64,000 nt of DNA from Aldersonia sp. NBC_00410 (GTDB lineage: Bacteria > Actinomycetota > Actinomycetes > Mycobacteriales > Mycobacteriaceae). The DNA is taken from assembly GCF_026342035.1 (NCBI RefSeq), contig NZ_JAPENM010000009.1, positions 210,194-274,193 on the forward strand, read 5' to 3'. The stretch's first letter is position 1, and the number at the start of each line of letters is the position of its first letter. Shown here piece after piece: positions 1 through 6,949 of the stretch. The translations under genes were made by a program, and so were the position numbers. The notes beneath the pieces are model-generated. The model had not been told where the DNA came from. It did not search any database and worked only from the letters and a program-made list of their open reading frames with translations.

Positions 1-299
1 GAGTCCTGCGGACTCACCCGCAGGTCGAGCCCGATCTTCGTGCCGCCCTTGCCTTCACCGGACAGCGCCAGCCGATGCGGGCGGTCGGCTTCGGTGACGG
101 TCCAGGTCACCCGGTTGCGCATGCCCTTGACCCGCGCGATCCCGACCAGCCGGGTGCCCTTGGTCAACTCGGCCGGTACCTCGCTGCGCCACGTCTCGTG
201 CAGGGAGAGCCAGGAGCCGAGATCGGACAGATCGGAGACACTTGCCCATGCCTGCTCGGGCGCGATCGGGACATATCCGGAGACGTTCAGTTTCGCCAC
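1..299 (-). CDS. SRPBCC family protein, Rv0910-like (partial, cut by window edge)
   Basis: Only the first 99 residues are inside the window. They begin MAKLNVSGYVPIAPEQAW and carry the KGMRNRVTWTV stretch typical of the START/SRPBCC ligand-binding fold. From memory it closely resembles M. tuberculosis Rv0910, reported as the toxin partner of Rv0909. The start is the GTG at 297-299, nine bases after the stop of the upstream MmcQ gene, so it is the last visible gene of a leftward three-gene operon that begins with an Rv0909-like antitoxin. Ligand and toxicity are not shown by the sequence. A plain lipid-binding role is the alternative. Confidence 0.75.
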   Translation of the reverse strand, partial: MAKLNVSGYVPIAPEQAWASVSDLSDLGSWLSLHETWRSEVPAELTKGTRLVGIARVKGMRNRVTWTVTEADRPHRLALSGEGKGGTKIGLDLRVSPQD

Positions 300-308
300 T
301 CGCGCATG

Positions 309-686
309 CTATCCGCCGGCGGCATCCAACCGTGCGACGAGCGTGCGGGGCGCGACGGTGCGGTAGGCATCCTCGATGATCTCGGCAATGTCATCCCAGT
401 CCGGTTCGGCGTCCAGCCACACCCCGAGCCAGCCACGGGTGCCGACATAGGGCGGCACGAAGTAGCGCGTGGGATCTCGGGACAGCCAGCCGTCCTGGGC
501 GCCGTCGGGTGCGGCGACCCAGAGCGCGAGCCGGTCGTCGTGATGATGGTCGGCCATCGTCGCGAATTGCGGTGACCGCCGGACGAACCAGGCGGCCTCG
601 CCATGGCTGACCCGCTCGGTGGCCTCGGGCAACGCCAGACACAGCGCGCGAACCCGGTCGGTGACGGCCGGGTTGCTCGACCTCAC
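309..686 (-). CDS. MmcQ/YjbR family protein
   Basis: A 125-residue protein of the MmcQ/YjbR (CyaY-like fold) family, which is of usual length. Family features are the N-terminal RALCLALPEATERVSHGE, the central YFVPPYVGTRGWLGVWLD and the C-terminal EIIEDAYRTVAP. The GTG start overlaps the TGA of the upstream antitoxin gene (GTGA), so translation is probably coupled. Members are annotated as DNA-binding but their function is poorly known. It sits between genes that match a toxin-antitoxin pair elsewhere. No function is assigned beyond the family. Confidence 0.8.
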   Translation of the reverse strand: MRSSNPAVTDRVRALCLALPEATERVSHGEAAWFVRRSPQFATMADHHHDDRLALWVAAPDGAQDGWLSRDPTRYFVPPYVGTRGWLGVWLDAEPDWDDIAEIIEDAYRTVAPRTLVARLDAAGG

Positions 687-868
687 TCGTTGATGGCCTT
701 CTTGGCCGCGTCCTTGGCCTTGCCGACCTTGTCGGAGTACTTGCCCTTGGTCTGCTTGTCGACCGTGTCGCCGACCTTGTCGATCGTGGAATCGATCTGA
801 TCCTTGTGTTCCGCGGCCGCCTTCTTGCCCTTGTCCAGCAGACCCTTGAGCTGGTCGAACACCGTCAT
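683..868 (-). CDS. Rv0909-like antitoxin (MT0933 family)
   Basis: A 61-residue, lysine-rich, probably helical protein. It carries IDKVGDTVDKQTKGKYSDK, which is characteristic of the actinobacterial MT0933/Rv0909 antitoxin family. The ATG at 866-868 follows a GAGGAGCGATG context (GGAGGAGCG in the mRNA). It opens the leftward operon antitoxin, MmcQ/YjbR, SRPBCC. In M. tuberculosis the antitoxin lies directly before the SRPBCC gene. Here one gene intervenes. These families also occur as CsbD-like stress proteins, so an antitoxin role is inferred from homology only. Confidence 0.75.
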   Translation of the reverse strand: MTVFDQLKGLLDKGKKAAAEHKDQIDSTIDKVGDTVDKQTKGKYSDKVGKAKDAAKKAINE

Positions 869-914
869 CGCTCCTCCTTCGCTTCGCCGTAACCAGCACC
901 AGCCTAGGCCCGAT

Positions 915-1931
915 TCACCCGATTCCGTCCCACCAGGGCTGCGCATGCGCGGGGTCGAAAAGCGCAGCGGGGTCCGACAAGTCGACCCGCTCACCGGGGC
1001 GCGGGACCGCGATCGGGGTGCCTGCCGCCGCGGCCGCCGCCACCAACCGGCGCACCGGCTCGTCCCAGGCGTGCAACGCGAGGTTGAACGTGGCCCAATG
1101 GATCGGCATCAGCACGCCGTGGGCCGGATCACCGAGGTTGAGGTCGGCATGCGCGGCGACGGCCTCCTCCGGGTCCATGTGGATATCGCGCCAGTGCCGG
1201 TCGTATGCGCCGATCGGCAGCACCGTCGCGTCGAACGGCCCATGCCGGCCCGCGATCTCGGCGAAGCATTTGCTGTAGCCGGTGTCACCCCCGAAGTAGA
1301 CGCTGTGGTCCGGACCGGCGATCACCCAGGACGCCCACAGCGTGTTGTTACGAACCAGCGCACGCCCCGAAAAATGCCGCGCCTCGGCGCAGGTGACGGT
1401 AAGCGCACCGATGGAAGTGCCTTTCTCCCAATCGAGTTCAACGATTCGATCGTCGGCGATCCCCCAGCCGCGCAGGTGCGCGGCGACCCCGAGCGGCACC
1501 AGGAAAGGCATGTGCCGGGTGCGGGCGAGCGCGCGAATGGTCGCCTTGTCGAGATGGTCGTAGTGGTCGTGCGAGATCACCACCGCGTCCACCGGCGGCA
1601 GCGCGTCGAGCGGGACCGGCACCGGGTGCAGTCGCGCCGGGCCGACCAGCGAAGACGGGGATACGCGATTGCTCCACACCGGATCGACCAGGACCCGATG
1701 GCCGTCCACCTCGATCATCGCGCTCGCATGCCCGTACCAGGTCAACGCGATATCGGCGACCTGTTCCGGAACAGGCGAGGCCGCCAGCGGCACGGGCCGG
1801 CTCGGCCGGCCGCGACGCATACCGGTGAGCGCGTCGCGCAACACGGACGGTCCGGGAACGATGGGCCCGCCCGGCTCGGTGTTGCTGAACCGGTGTGCGG
1901 GCGACAACTTGGCGAGATCCACGCTGTCCAA
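915..1931 (-). CDS. MBL-fold hydrolase, NAPE-PLD/UlaG-like
   Basis: A 338-residue metallo-beta-lactamase-fold hydrolase. The metal-binding motif SHDHYDHLD gives H121, H123, D125 and H126. Further probable ligands are H186 (EARHFSG), D216 (FGGDTGYS) and H278 (MPIHWA). The LTWYGHAS opening near residue 64 is typical of the N-acylphosphatidylethanolamine phospholipase D-like branch, and M. tuberculosis Rv0906 is the likely counterpart. There is no signal peptide, so it is probably cytoplasmic or peripheral. It lies 36 bases downstream of the echA6-like gene on the same strand, as in mycobacteria. The substrate is unknown. Confidence 0.85.
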   Translation of the reverse strand: MDSVDLAKLSPAHRFSNTEPGGPIVPGPSVLRDALTGMRRGRPSRPVPLAASPVPEQVADIALTWYGHASAMIEVDGHRVLVDPVWSNRVSPSSLVGPARLHPVPVPLDALPPVDAVVISHDHYDHLDKATIRALARTRHMPFLVPLGVAAHLRGWGIADDRIVELDWEKGTSIGALTVTCAEARHFSGRALVRNNTLWASWVIAGPDHSVYFGGDTGYSKCFAEIAGRHGPFDATVLPIGAYDRHWRDIHMDPEEAVAAHADLNLGDPAHGVLMPIHWATFNLALHAWDEPVRRLVAAAAAAGTPIAVPRPGERVDLSDPAALFDPAHAQPWWDGIG

Positions 1932-1967
1932 GGTAGCGCCCAGCGTGGATTGCGCTGTGTGAACCGA

Positions 1968-2696
1968 TCAGCGACCCGTAAAACGCGGCGCCCGCTTCTC
2001 CTCGCGCGCGGTCCGGCCCTCCTGAGCGTCGTCGCTGCGCCACGCGCGGTGCAGCGCGGTCCGCAGCTCGTCGCTCTCCGGCTGGGTGCTGCCGTCGTCG
2101 TTGAACGCAAGCTTGAGGTACTGCAGGGTCAACGGCGCGAGCCCGGCGATGGTCTTCGCCCACTGCTTGGCATCGGCGGGCGTCCCGATCTTGTTCGCGA
2201 GCCCGCGCGTAAACGCCTCCTCCGCCGCGATCGGCTCGACCCCGATCAGCATGGACCGGGCCGGCCCCGAGCCGATCAACGACGACAATCGGTGCACCGT
2301 CCACCGATCCACGCTGATGCCCAGCTTCGCGGCCGGGATCGCGAAAGACGCCTCCGGTGCGACCACCCGCAGGTCCGACGCGATCGCAAGCTGTGTGCCC
2401 GCGCCGAATGCCGGGCCATTGACCGCCGCGATCACCGGAACGGGGATCGAGTCGATGGTGTGCAGCATCGCGAGCAGTCCGCCGCTGAAGTCCTCGGAGT
2501 ACACCTCGTTCAGGTCCGCGCCCGCGCAGAACACCGTGCCCTGCCCGGTGAGCACGATGGCCCTGGCATCGGTCGCAACCGCGTCGAGCAGCGCCTGTTG
2601 CAGCGCGGCACACAACTGAAGGTTCAGCGCGTTGCGCCGCTCCGGTCGCTGCAGTTCGATCGTGACCACGTCGTCGTCCCGGCTGATTCCGATCAT
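1968..2696 (-). CDS. echA6: EchA6-like crotonase-fold protein
   Basis: A 242-residue crotonase, the same length as mycobacterial EchA6. It opens MIGISRDDDVVTIELQRPER, and this start was chosen over longer in-frame extensions because it matches the family N-terminus. The CAGADLNE oxyanion-hole region is present. Both glutamates needed for enoyl-CoA hydration appear replaced: GAGTQ stands where hydratases have GGGCE, and IPAAKLG where they have QPE. Mycobacterial EchA6 likewise lacks hydratase activity and binds long-chain acyl-CoA for mycolic acid synthesis. A similar acyl-CoA carrier role is inferred here. Confidence 0.85.
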   Translation of the reverse strand: MIGISRDDDVVTIELQRPERRNALNLQLCAALQQALLDAVATDARAIVLTGQGTVFCAGADLNEVYSEDFSGGLLAMLHTIDSIPVPVIAAVNGPAFGAGTQLAIASDLRVVAPEASFAIPAAKLGISVDRWTVHRLSSLIGSGPARSMLIGVEPIAAEEAFTRGLANKIGTPADAKQWAKTIAGLAPLTLQYLKLAFNDDGSTQPESDELRTALHRAWRSDDAQEGRTAREEKRAPRFTGR

Positions 2697-2816
2697 CGGC
2701 TCCTCCACAAATCGGCTCCTCCACCCACCTTGGACGTTGCGGCGCTTCGAGCAAAGCACAGCCCGGCGGGAGGGGTGCGACGAGCACACCGAGGTCGGTT
2801 GCCGAAAGCGCCGAAC

Positions 2817-3659
2817 TCAGCTGCCGAACGTATCCGGGTCCGGTCCGGTGCGGGTGCCGTCGTCGAGGGCGCTGATCAGGGCCATCTGTTCGGGGGTGAG
2901 CTGGAAGTCGAACACCTCGAGGTTCGAGCGGATACGGTCCGGCGTCACCGATTTGGGGATCACCACGTTGCCGAGTTGGATGTGCCAGCGGACGATGACC
3001 TGCGCCGGCGAATGGTCGAGCTCCTCGGCGATCGCGCCGATGGTCGGGTCGTCGAGGACGAGGCCGGAACCGAGCGGGCTCCACGCCTCGGTGGCGATGC
3101 CGTGCTTGGTGTGGAAGGCACGCATGTCGGTCTGGATCAGCCGCGGATGCAGTTCGATCTGGTTGATCGCGGGCACCTCACCGCAGGCGTCGATGAGCTT
3201 GTCGAGGGTGGGCGCGGTGAAGTTGGAAACGCCGATCGAGCCGACCCGGCCGTCGGCCTTCAGCTGCTGGAACGCCTTGAAGGTGTCGATGTATTTGCCC
3301 AGGCCGACGGCCTGCCAGTGAATGAGATACAGATCGAGATAGTCGAGACCGAGCCGGTCCATACTGGCGTCGAAGGCGCGCAGCGCGGAGTCGTAGCCCT
3401 GATCGTCGTTCCACAGCTTGGTTGTCACGAAGATCTCGTCGCGCGGCACACCCGACTCGCGCACCGCCCGGCCCACCGCGCGCTCGTTGCGGTACGCGGC
3501 CGCCGTGTCGATGCTGCGGTAGCCGGCGTCGAGCGCGGCGCGGACGGCGTCGTAGGCCTGGTCGTCGGGGACCTGCCATACGCCGAGGCCGATCGCCGGA
3601 ATACGGTGCCCGTCGTTGAGCGCGAGGGTGGGAACAGCGCTCGTTGCTGTGAATGCCAT
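2817..3659 (-). CDS. Aldo/keto reductase (2,5-diketogluconate reductase-like)
   Basis: A 280-residue NADPH-dependent aldo/keto reductase, normal for the AKR5 group. The catalytic tetrad is visible as D51 (SIDTAAAY), Y56, K81 (TTKLW) and H114 (LYLIHW). The cofactor motif IPKSVTPDRIRSNLEVFDF is near the C-terminus. The ATG giving MAFTATS was preferred, although another ATG lies 12 bases upstream. It is transcribed divergently from the XRE regulator gene, with 88 bases between the start codons. Physiological substrate is unknown. Glyoxal and methylglyoxal-type carbonyls are common for this family. Confidence 0.88.
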   Translation of the reverse strand: MAFTATSAVPTLALNDGHRIPAIGLGVWQVPDDQAYDAVRAALDAGYRSIDTAAAYRNERAVGRAVRESGVPRDEIFVTTKLWNDDQGYDSALRAFDASMDRLGLDYLDLYLIHWQAVGLGKYIDTFKAFQQLKADGRVGSIGVSNFTAPTLDKLIDACGEVPAINQIELHPRLIQTDMRAFHTKHGIATEAWSPLGSGLVLDDPTIGAIAEELDHSPAQVIVRWHIQLGNVVIPKSVTPDRIRSNLEVFDFQLTPEQMALISALDDGTRTGPDPDTFGS

Positions 3660-3711
3660 GCAGGTAGCCAACCACCATGGGCTGCAGTTTCATGCCGAGA
3701 GTAATGAATCG

Positions 3712-3740
3712 TTGACATTCTGTTGGGTTTTTACAACAAT
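3712..3740 (+). promoter_or_regulatory. Predicted promoter with inverted-repeat operator before XRE gene
   Basis: TTGACA at 3712-3717 and AACAAT at 3735-3740 are spaced by 17 bases. The GTG start of the XRE gene follows 7 bases after the -10 box, so the transcript is probably leaderless. An inverted repeat TGTTG-N8-CAACA (3721-3738) fills the spacer, a good position for autorepression. This is inferred from pattern only. Confidence 0.5.
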
Positions 3741-3747
3741 TGGATAG

Positions 3748-4062
3748 GTGAGTCCAGTTAGGCGCGGGGAAAAACTTCCCATTCACAATCGGATCGGACT
3801 GCTGCGCACCGACCGCGGGATGACCAGGGCCCAGCTCGCCGCCCTCATCGAGGTGAACACGCAGACTGTCGGCGCGCTCGAACGCGGCGACCACTATCCG
3901 AGCCTGGACCTGGCCATGCGGATCTGTGCGGTGTTCGGCCTCCCGGTGGAGGCGGTGTTCTCCCGGACGAAATTCGCCCCAATCGCCGAATCGCTGCATC
4001 CCCGGTACGGCGCGGGCAGGACCGACGGACTCACCCGAGCCGAAGGAGGAGACGGACGATGA
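3748..4062 (+). CDS. XRE-family helix-turn-helix regulator
   Basis: A 104-residue regulator with a Cro/CI-type helix-turn-helix at about residues 16-68 (LRTDRGMTRAQLAALIEV, then TVGALERGDHYPSLDLA). This is the small XRE type that accompanies membrane-protein genes in Gram-positive bacteria. The GTG start at 3748 matches a leaderless promoter just upstream. Its TGA overlaps the ATG of the next gene (ATGA), so it is co-translated with the first of two paralogous membrane proteins and is likely to control them. The signal sensed is unknown. Confidence 0.85.
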   Translation: MSPVRRGEKLPIHNRIGLLRTDRGMTRAQLAALIEVNTQTVGALERGDHYPSLDLAMRICAVFGLPVEAVFSRTKFAPIAESLHPRYGAGRTDGLTRAEGGDGR

Positions 4063-4616
4063 CTTCCGCATCGCCACAAGCGAATCCGATCGAACGCTAT
4101 CAGGCCTATCGCACCCGCCGCTTCCTCTCGATGGAGGAAAAATGGTCGACCATGCTGCCCGGCTGGCGAACTCGCCGTCGACGCCGGATGCTGGTGACCG
4201 GACTGGCGATCACGTTCGTGTTCATGTTCGCGGTCGGGGTGGTCTGCGCGTTCGGCGTCGAGAGGGCGCCGCTGCTGTGGCTGCCCGCATGCCTGGCGTT
4301 CTTCCCGTTGTGGACCGGGTTGCAGATAGTGATCGGCCGCCAGGGCGACGCGCCCGTCGCCACGCTCGACGAATGGGAAGTGGCCCAGCGCAACGCCGCT
4401 CGCTCCGTCGGGCTGGCCGTCACCCAATGGCTGGTCATGATTCCGGTGCTCTATCTGATCGTCGGTGCCGTGATCACCGGCGGCACCGATGAGTCCATGG
4501 CCTACGCCGGCGGGCTGATGACACTGACCACGCTGCTCATCGGCGGCTGCACGCCGGGCATGATCCTGGGCTGGACCAGGCTCGACCCCGAACCGGAAGA
4601 CAAGGCCGTCGATTGA
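4059..4616 (+). CDS. Integral membrane protein, paralogue 1
   Basis: A 185-residue protein I do not recognise by family. A basic cytoplasmic N-terminus with the marker WRTRRRRRM (about residues 36-44) is followed by four probable membrane segments, near residues 45-68, 72-93, 120-143 and 150-172. The loop motif EVAQRNAARSVGL lies between the second and third. The start overlaps the XRE stop by 4 bases. It is equal in length and similar in layout to the next gene, so the two are a tandem duplication. No catalytic motif is visible. Confidence 0.8.
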   Translation: MTSASPQANPIERYQAYRTRRFLSMEEKWSTMLPGWRTRRRRRMLVTGLAITFVFMFAVGVVCAFGVERAPLLWLPACLAFFPLWTGLQIVIGRQGDAPVATLDEWEVAQRNAARSVGLAVTQWLVMIPVLYLIVGAVITGGTDESMAYAGGLMTLTTLLIGGCTPGMILGWTRLDPEPEDKAVD

Positions 4617-4660
4617 CCTCCGCGCCCTGACCGCTCGCCCTGATCGGAAGGTAACTCACG

Positions 4661-5218
4661 ATGACCACGAGACCGTCGAGGGCCGGCCGGTACGAGCGCT
4701 ACCGCGCCGGCCGCGTCGCCAGATACGCCGCCCAGATCGAACGGCGGGCACATTCGTTGCCCAAGTGGCGAACTCGGCGGCGTCGGCGAATCCTGGTGGG
4801 CACCAACGCCGCGGCGATCGTGCTGTTGGTCATCCTCGGTATCGTGGCGTGCTTCGTATCGTACTCCGAGTGGACGGCGCTACTTGTCACCTACCCGCTC
4901 ATCATGAGCGCCCTCATCGACGGTCGGTTGGGGATCGTCACAGACCGTCTGGCCGACGCTCCCGCCGAGCTGCTCGACGAATTCGAGCTTGCGCAGCGCG
5001 ATTCAGCGCGCAGCCTGGGTCTGCAAGTCCTGCAGTGGGGCTTCTTTATCCCAGGATTCTTCGTCTTATACACCCAGCTCGTCGGGGGCGACACCAGTCG
5101 ATCGTTTACCTACGGGGGATGGATTCTGATGCTCGCTGTCTTCTCGCTCGGTACGACCCTCCCGACCATGATTCTCGGCTGGGCGCTTCCCGACTCCGAA
5201 CCCGAACCGGAGCAATAA
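4661..5218 (+). CDS. Integral membrane protein, paralogue 2
   Basis: A 185-residue paralogue of the preceding gene. It shares the RY-rich N-terminus, WRTRRRRRI, the loop ELAQRDSARSLGLQVLQW and the same four-segment membrane pattern. It ends MILGWALPDSEPEPEQ, and paralogue 1 ends MILGWTRLDPEPEDKAVD. A 44-base gap separates the two. GGAAGG lies 11 bases before the ATG. The two may form a heteromeric complex under the XRE regulator. Function is unknown. Confidence 0.8.
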   Translation: MTTRPSRAGRYERYRAGRVARYAAQIERRAHSLPKWRTRRRRRILVGTNAAAIVLLVILGIVACFVSYSEWTALLVTYPLIMSALIDGRLGIVTDRLADAPAELLDEFELAQRDSARSLGLQVLQWGFFIPGFFVLYTQLVGGDTSRSFTYGGWILMLAVFSLGTTLPTMILGWALPDSEPEPEQ

Positions 5219-5227
5219 GCGGTCCGC

Positions 5228-5728
5228 TCAGGAGACGACCGCGTCGATCACCTTCTTCAGCGCGGACGGCTGGGCGGGTGATCGCGGCGCCTTCTCCTTC
5301 AGATCGATCATCCTTTGGCCGATTTCCTGTAATTGCTTGCGGCCCAGTGCCTCCCGCACGTCGGGGAACCACTCCTCCTCTTCCTCCTCGATGTGGTGCT
5401 CGACGTTCTCGATGAGCACCGTCGTCTTCGCGTCGAAACGCTCGTCGCCCGCCTTCATCGCCACGAGCTCCATGACCAACAGGTCCGCGACATGGTGCTC
5501 CTCGTAGGACTCGAGGATGTCGTCCTCGACGTCGGGAACCAGTTTGCGGACCTCCGGGTACATGCATTCGTTCTCGAGGTAGGTGTGCACGGTGAGCAGC
5601 TCGATGATCTTGTCCACGATGCGCTGCTTCTCGACATTGGCATCGTCGCCGGCGTTGCGGAACTGCCGGAACAGCTTGCGGATTTCCTTGTGGTCGTCCT
5701 TGAGAAGGACAATGGCATCGGTCGACAT
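5228..5728 (-). CDS. Hemerythrin domain-containing protein
   Basis: A 166-residue protein with a four-helix hemerythrin HHE domain. Probable di-iron ligands are H13 (LLKDDHKE), H48 and E52 (VHTYLENE), H78 or H79 (YEEHHVADL), and H111 or H112 with E116 (VEHHIEEEE). The C-terminal tail of about 30 residues is unstructured and basic. It has no signal peptide, so it is cytoplasmic. It is transcribed divergently from the YbdK-like gene with 108 bases between starts. Likely roles are oxygen, NO or iron sensing and storage. No partner is visible. Confidence 0.88.
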   Translation of the reverse strand: MSTDAIVLLKDDHKEIRKLFRQFRNAGDDANVEKQRIVDKIIELLTVHTYLENECMYPEVRKLVPDVEDDILESYEEHHVADLLVMELVAMKAGDERFDAKTTVLIENVEHHIEEEEEEWFPDVREALGRKQLQEIGQRMIDLKEKAPRSPAQPSALKKVIDAVVS

Positions 5729-5836
5729 GTACTTCACCTTTTCGACTCTGGGGGCTGTGGCGGATAGGTTCCCCGCACCCGCGCACTCGAAACCGGCTCG
5801 CGTTTTCGCAGCAGGCGGCGCGGGCACCCCGCGACC

Positions 5837-6949
5837 ATGACCGCGCCGGGCCCGACGGTCGGCATCGAGGAAGAGTTTCTGCTCGCCGACTCGAGCGGAC
5901 GCCCGCTGCCGCGCGCCCAAACACTGCTGGCCTGCATCGCACCGCTTTCCGCCGCCGAGGTGAAACCGGAACTGCAGCCGGTGCAGGTGGAGGCCGCCAC
6001 GCCGCCGCGCGCCACGCTCGCCGAACTGTCCGACGATCTCGCGGCCGCCCGAGCGGCGCTGGCGACGGCGGGCGCCGAATGCGGGCTGTGCATATTGCCG
6101 ATCGGATCGCCACTGCACCGACGTGCCGATGACGGCGCCCGGCCCCGCAGCGGCCGGCATGCCCTGGTGCTGGAGCGCTACGCCGGCGTGGTGCGCGACT
6201 ACGACGCCTGCGGGCTGCACGTTCATGTCGGCGTGCCCGACCGCGACATCGCCGTCGCCGTGTCGAACCATCTGCGCCCATGGTTGCCGACTTTGCTTGC
6301 ATTGAGCGCCAATTCGCCGTTCCACGACGGCGCCGACTCCGGTTACGCGAGCTGGCGCGCGGTCGAGCAATCGCGCTTCCCCGGCTGGGGGCTGCCACCG
6401 TGGTTCGGGTCCGCGCACGAGTTCGACGAGCAGACCGGCCGGTTGGTGGCCTGTGGTGTCCTGGTCGATGAGCGGCAGACGTTCTGGTTGGCCCGCCCCT
6501 CCCCACGCTTTCCGACCATCGAGGTACGCGCAGCGGACGTCGGATTGGACGTCGACCATGCGCTGCTACAGGCGGCGCTCACCCGTGGGCTGGTTGGCGC
6601 GGCGCTGCGCGACCTCGCGGCAGGCAGGGAAGGCCCCCGTTTCGACGCCCAGATCGGCAGCGCAGCGGTGTGGTGCGCTGCCCGCCATGGTGTGGCAGGT
6701 CCGGCAGTCGATCCGGTCGCCGGGATACCCGTGCCGATCACGGCGCGTGTCGCCGCCCTCCTCGACCGCGTCGCCGACGACCTCGACGAGAGCGGTGACC
6801 GCAGCCTGGTCACCGCGCTGACGGCCCGCGTCGTTGCGGGAAAGACCGGTGCGGCGCTGCAGCGCCGCACCGGTCTACCGCGCATTACTGCGCAATTCGC
6901 GCTCGGATCGCGGTCGGTCGTCGGTGATCCTGCAGTCGGACGTCGCTAG
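5837..6949 (+). CDS. YbdK-type carboxylate-amine ligase (GCS2 family)
   Basis: A 370-residue member of the glutamate-cysteine ligase 2 family, the usual length for YbdK-like enzymes, which join glutamate to an amine with ATP. The N-terminal VGIEEEFLL (residues 8-16) holds acidic metal-binding residues, and CGLHVHVGVPD is the conserved His-containing core. EgtA of ergothioneine synthesis is related but longer, and no egt genes are nearby. A 34-bp perfect palindrome lies in codons near the 3' end. Its TAG shares the four bases CTAG with the stop of the convergent peptidase gene. Confidence 0.8.
   Translation: MTAPGPTVGIEEEFLLADSSGRPLPRAQTLLACIAPLSAAEVKPELQPVQVEAATPPRATLAELSDDLAAARAALATAGAECGLCILPIGSPLHRRADDGARPRSGRHALVLERYAGVVRDYDACGLHVHVGVPDRDIAVAVSNHLRPWLPTLLALSANSPFHDGADSGYASWRAVEQSRFPGWGLPPWFGSAHEFDEQTGRLVACGVLVDERQTFWLARPSPRFPTIEVRAADVGLDVDHALLQAALTRGLVGAALRDLAAGREGPRFDAQIGSAAVWCAARHGVAGPAVDPVAGIPVPITARVAALLDRVADDLDESGDRSLVTALTARVVAGKTGAALQRRTGLPRITAQFALGSRSVVGDPAVGRR
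6843..6876. repeat. 34-bp perfect palindrome inside the YbdK-like gene
   Basis: Two 17-base arms, AGACCGGTGCGGCGCTG and its exact reverse complement, meet with no spacer. It encodes KTGAALQRRTGL near the end of the YbdK-like protein, about 70 bases before the convergent stop codons. It may be a bidirectional transcription terminator for the tail-to-tail pair. There is no U-tract. Confidence 0.85.

Noticed and set aside
804..3704. A 966-codon plus-strand frame
   Set aside because: It is the antisense shadow of the MBL, EchA6 and aldo/keto reductase genes, Arg/His/Asp rich with no domain.
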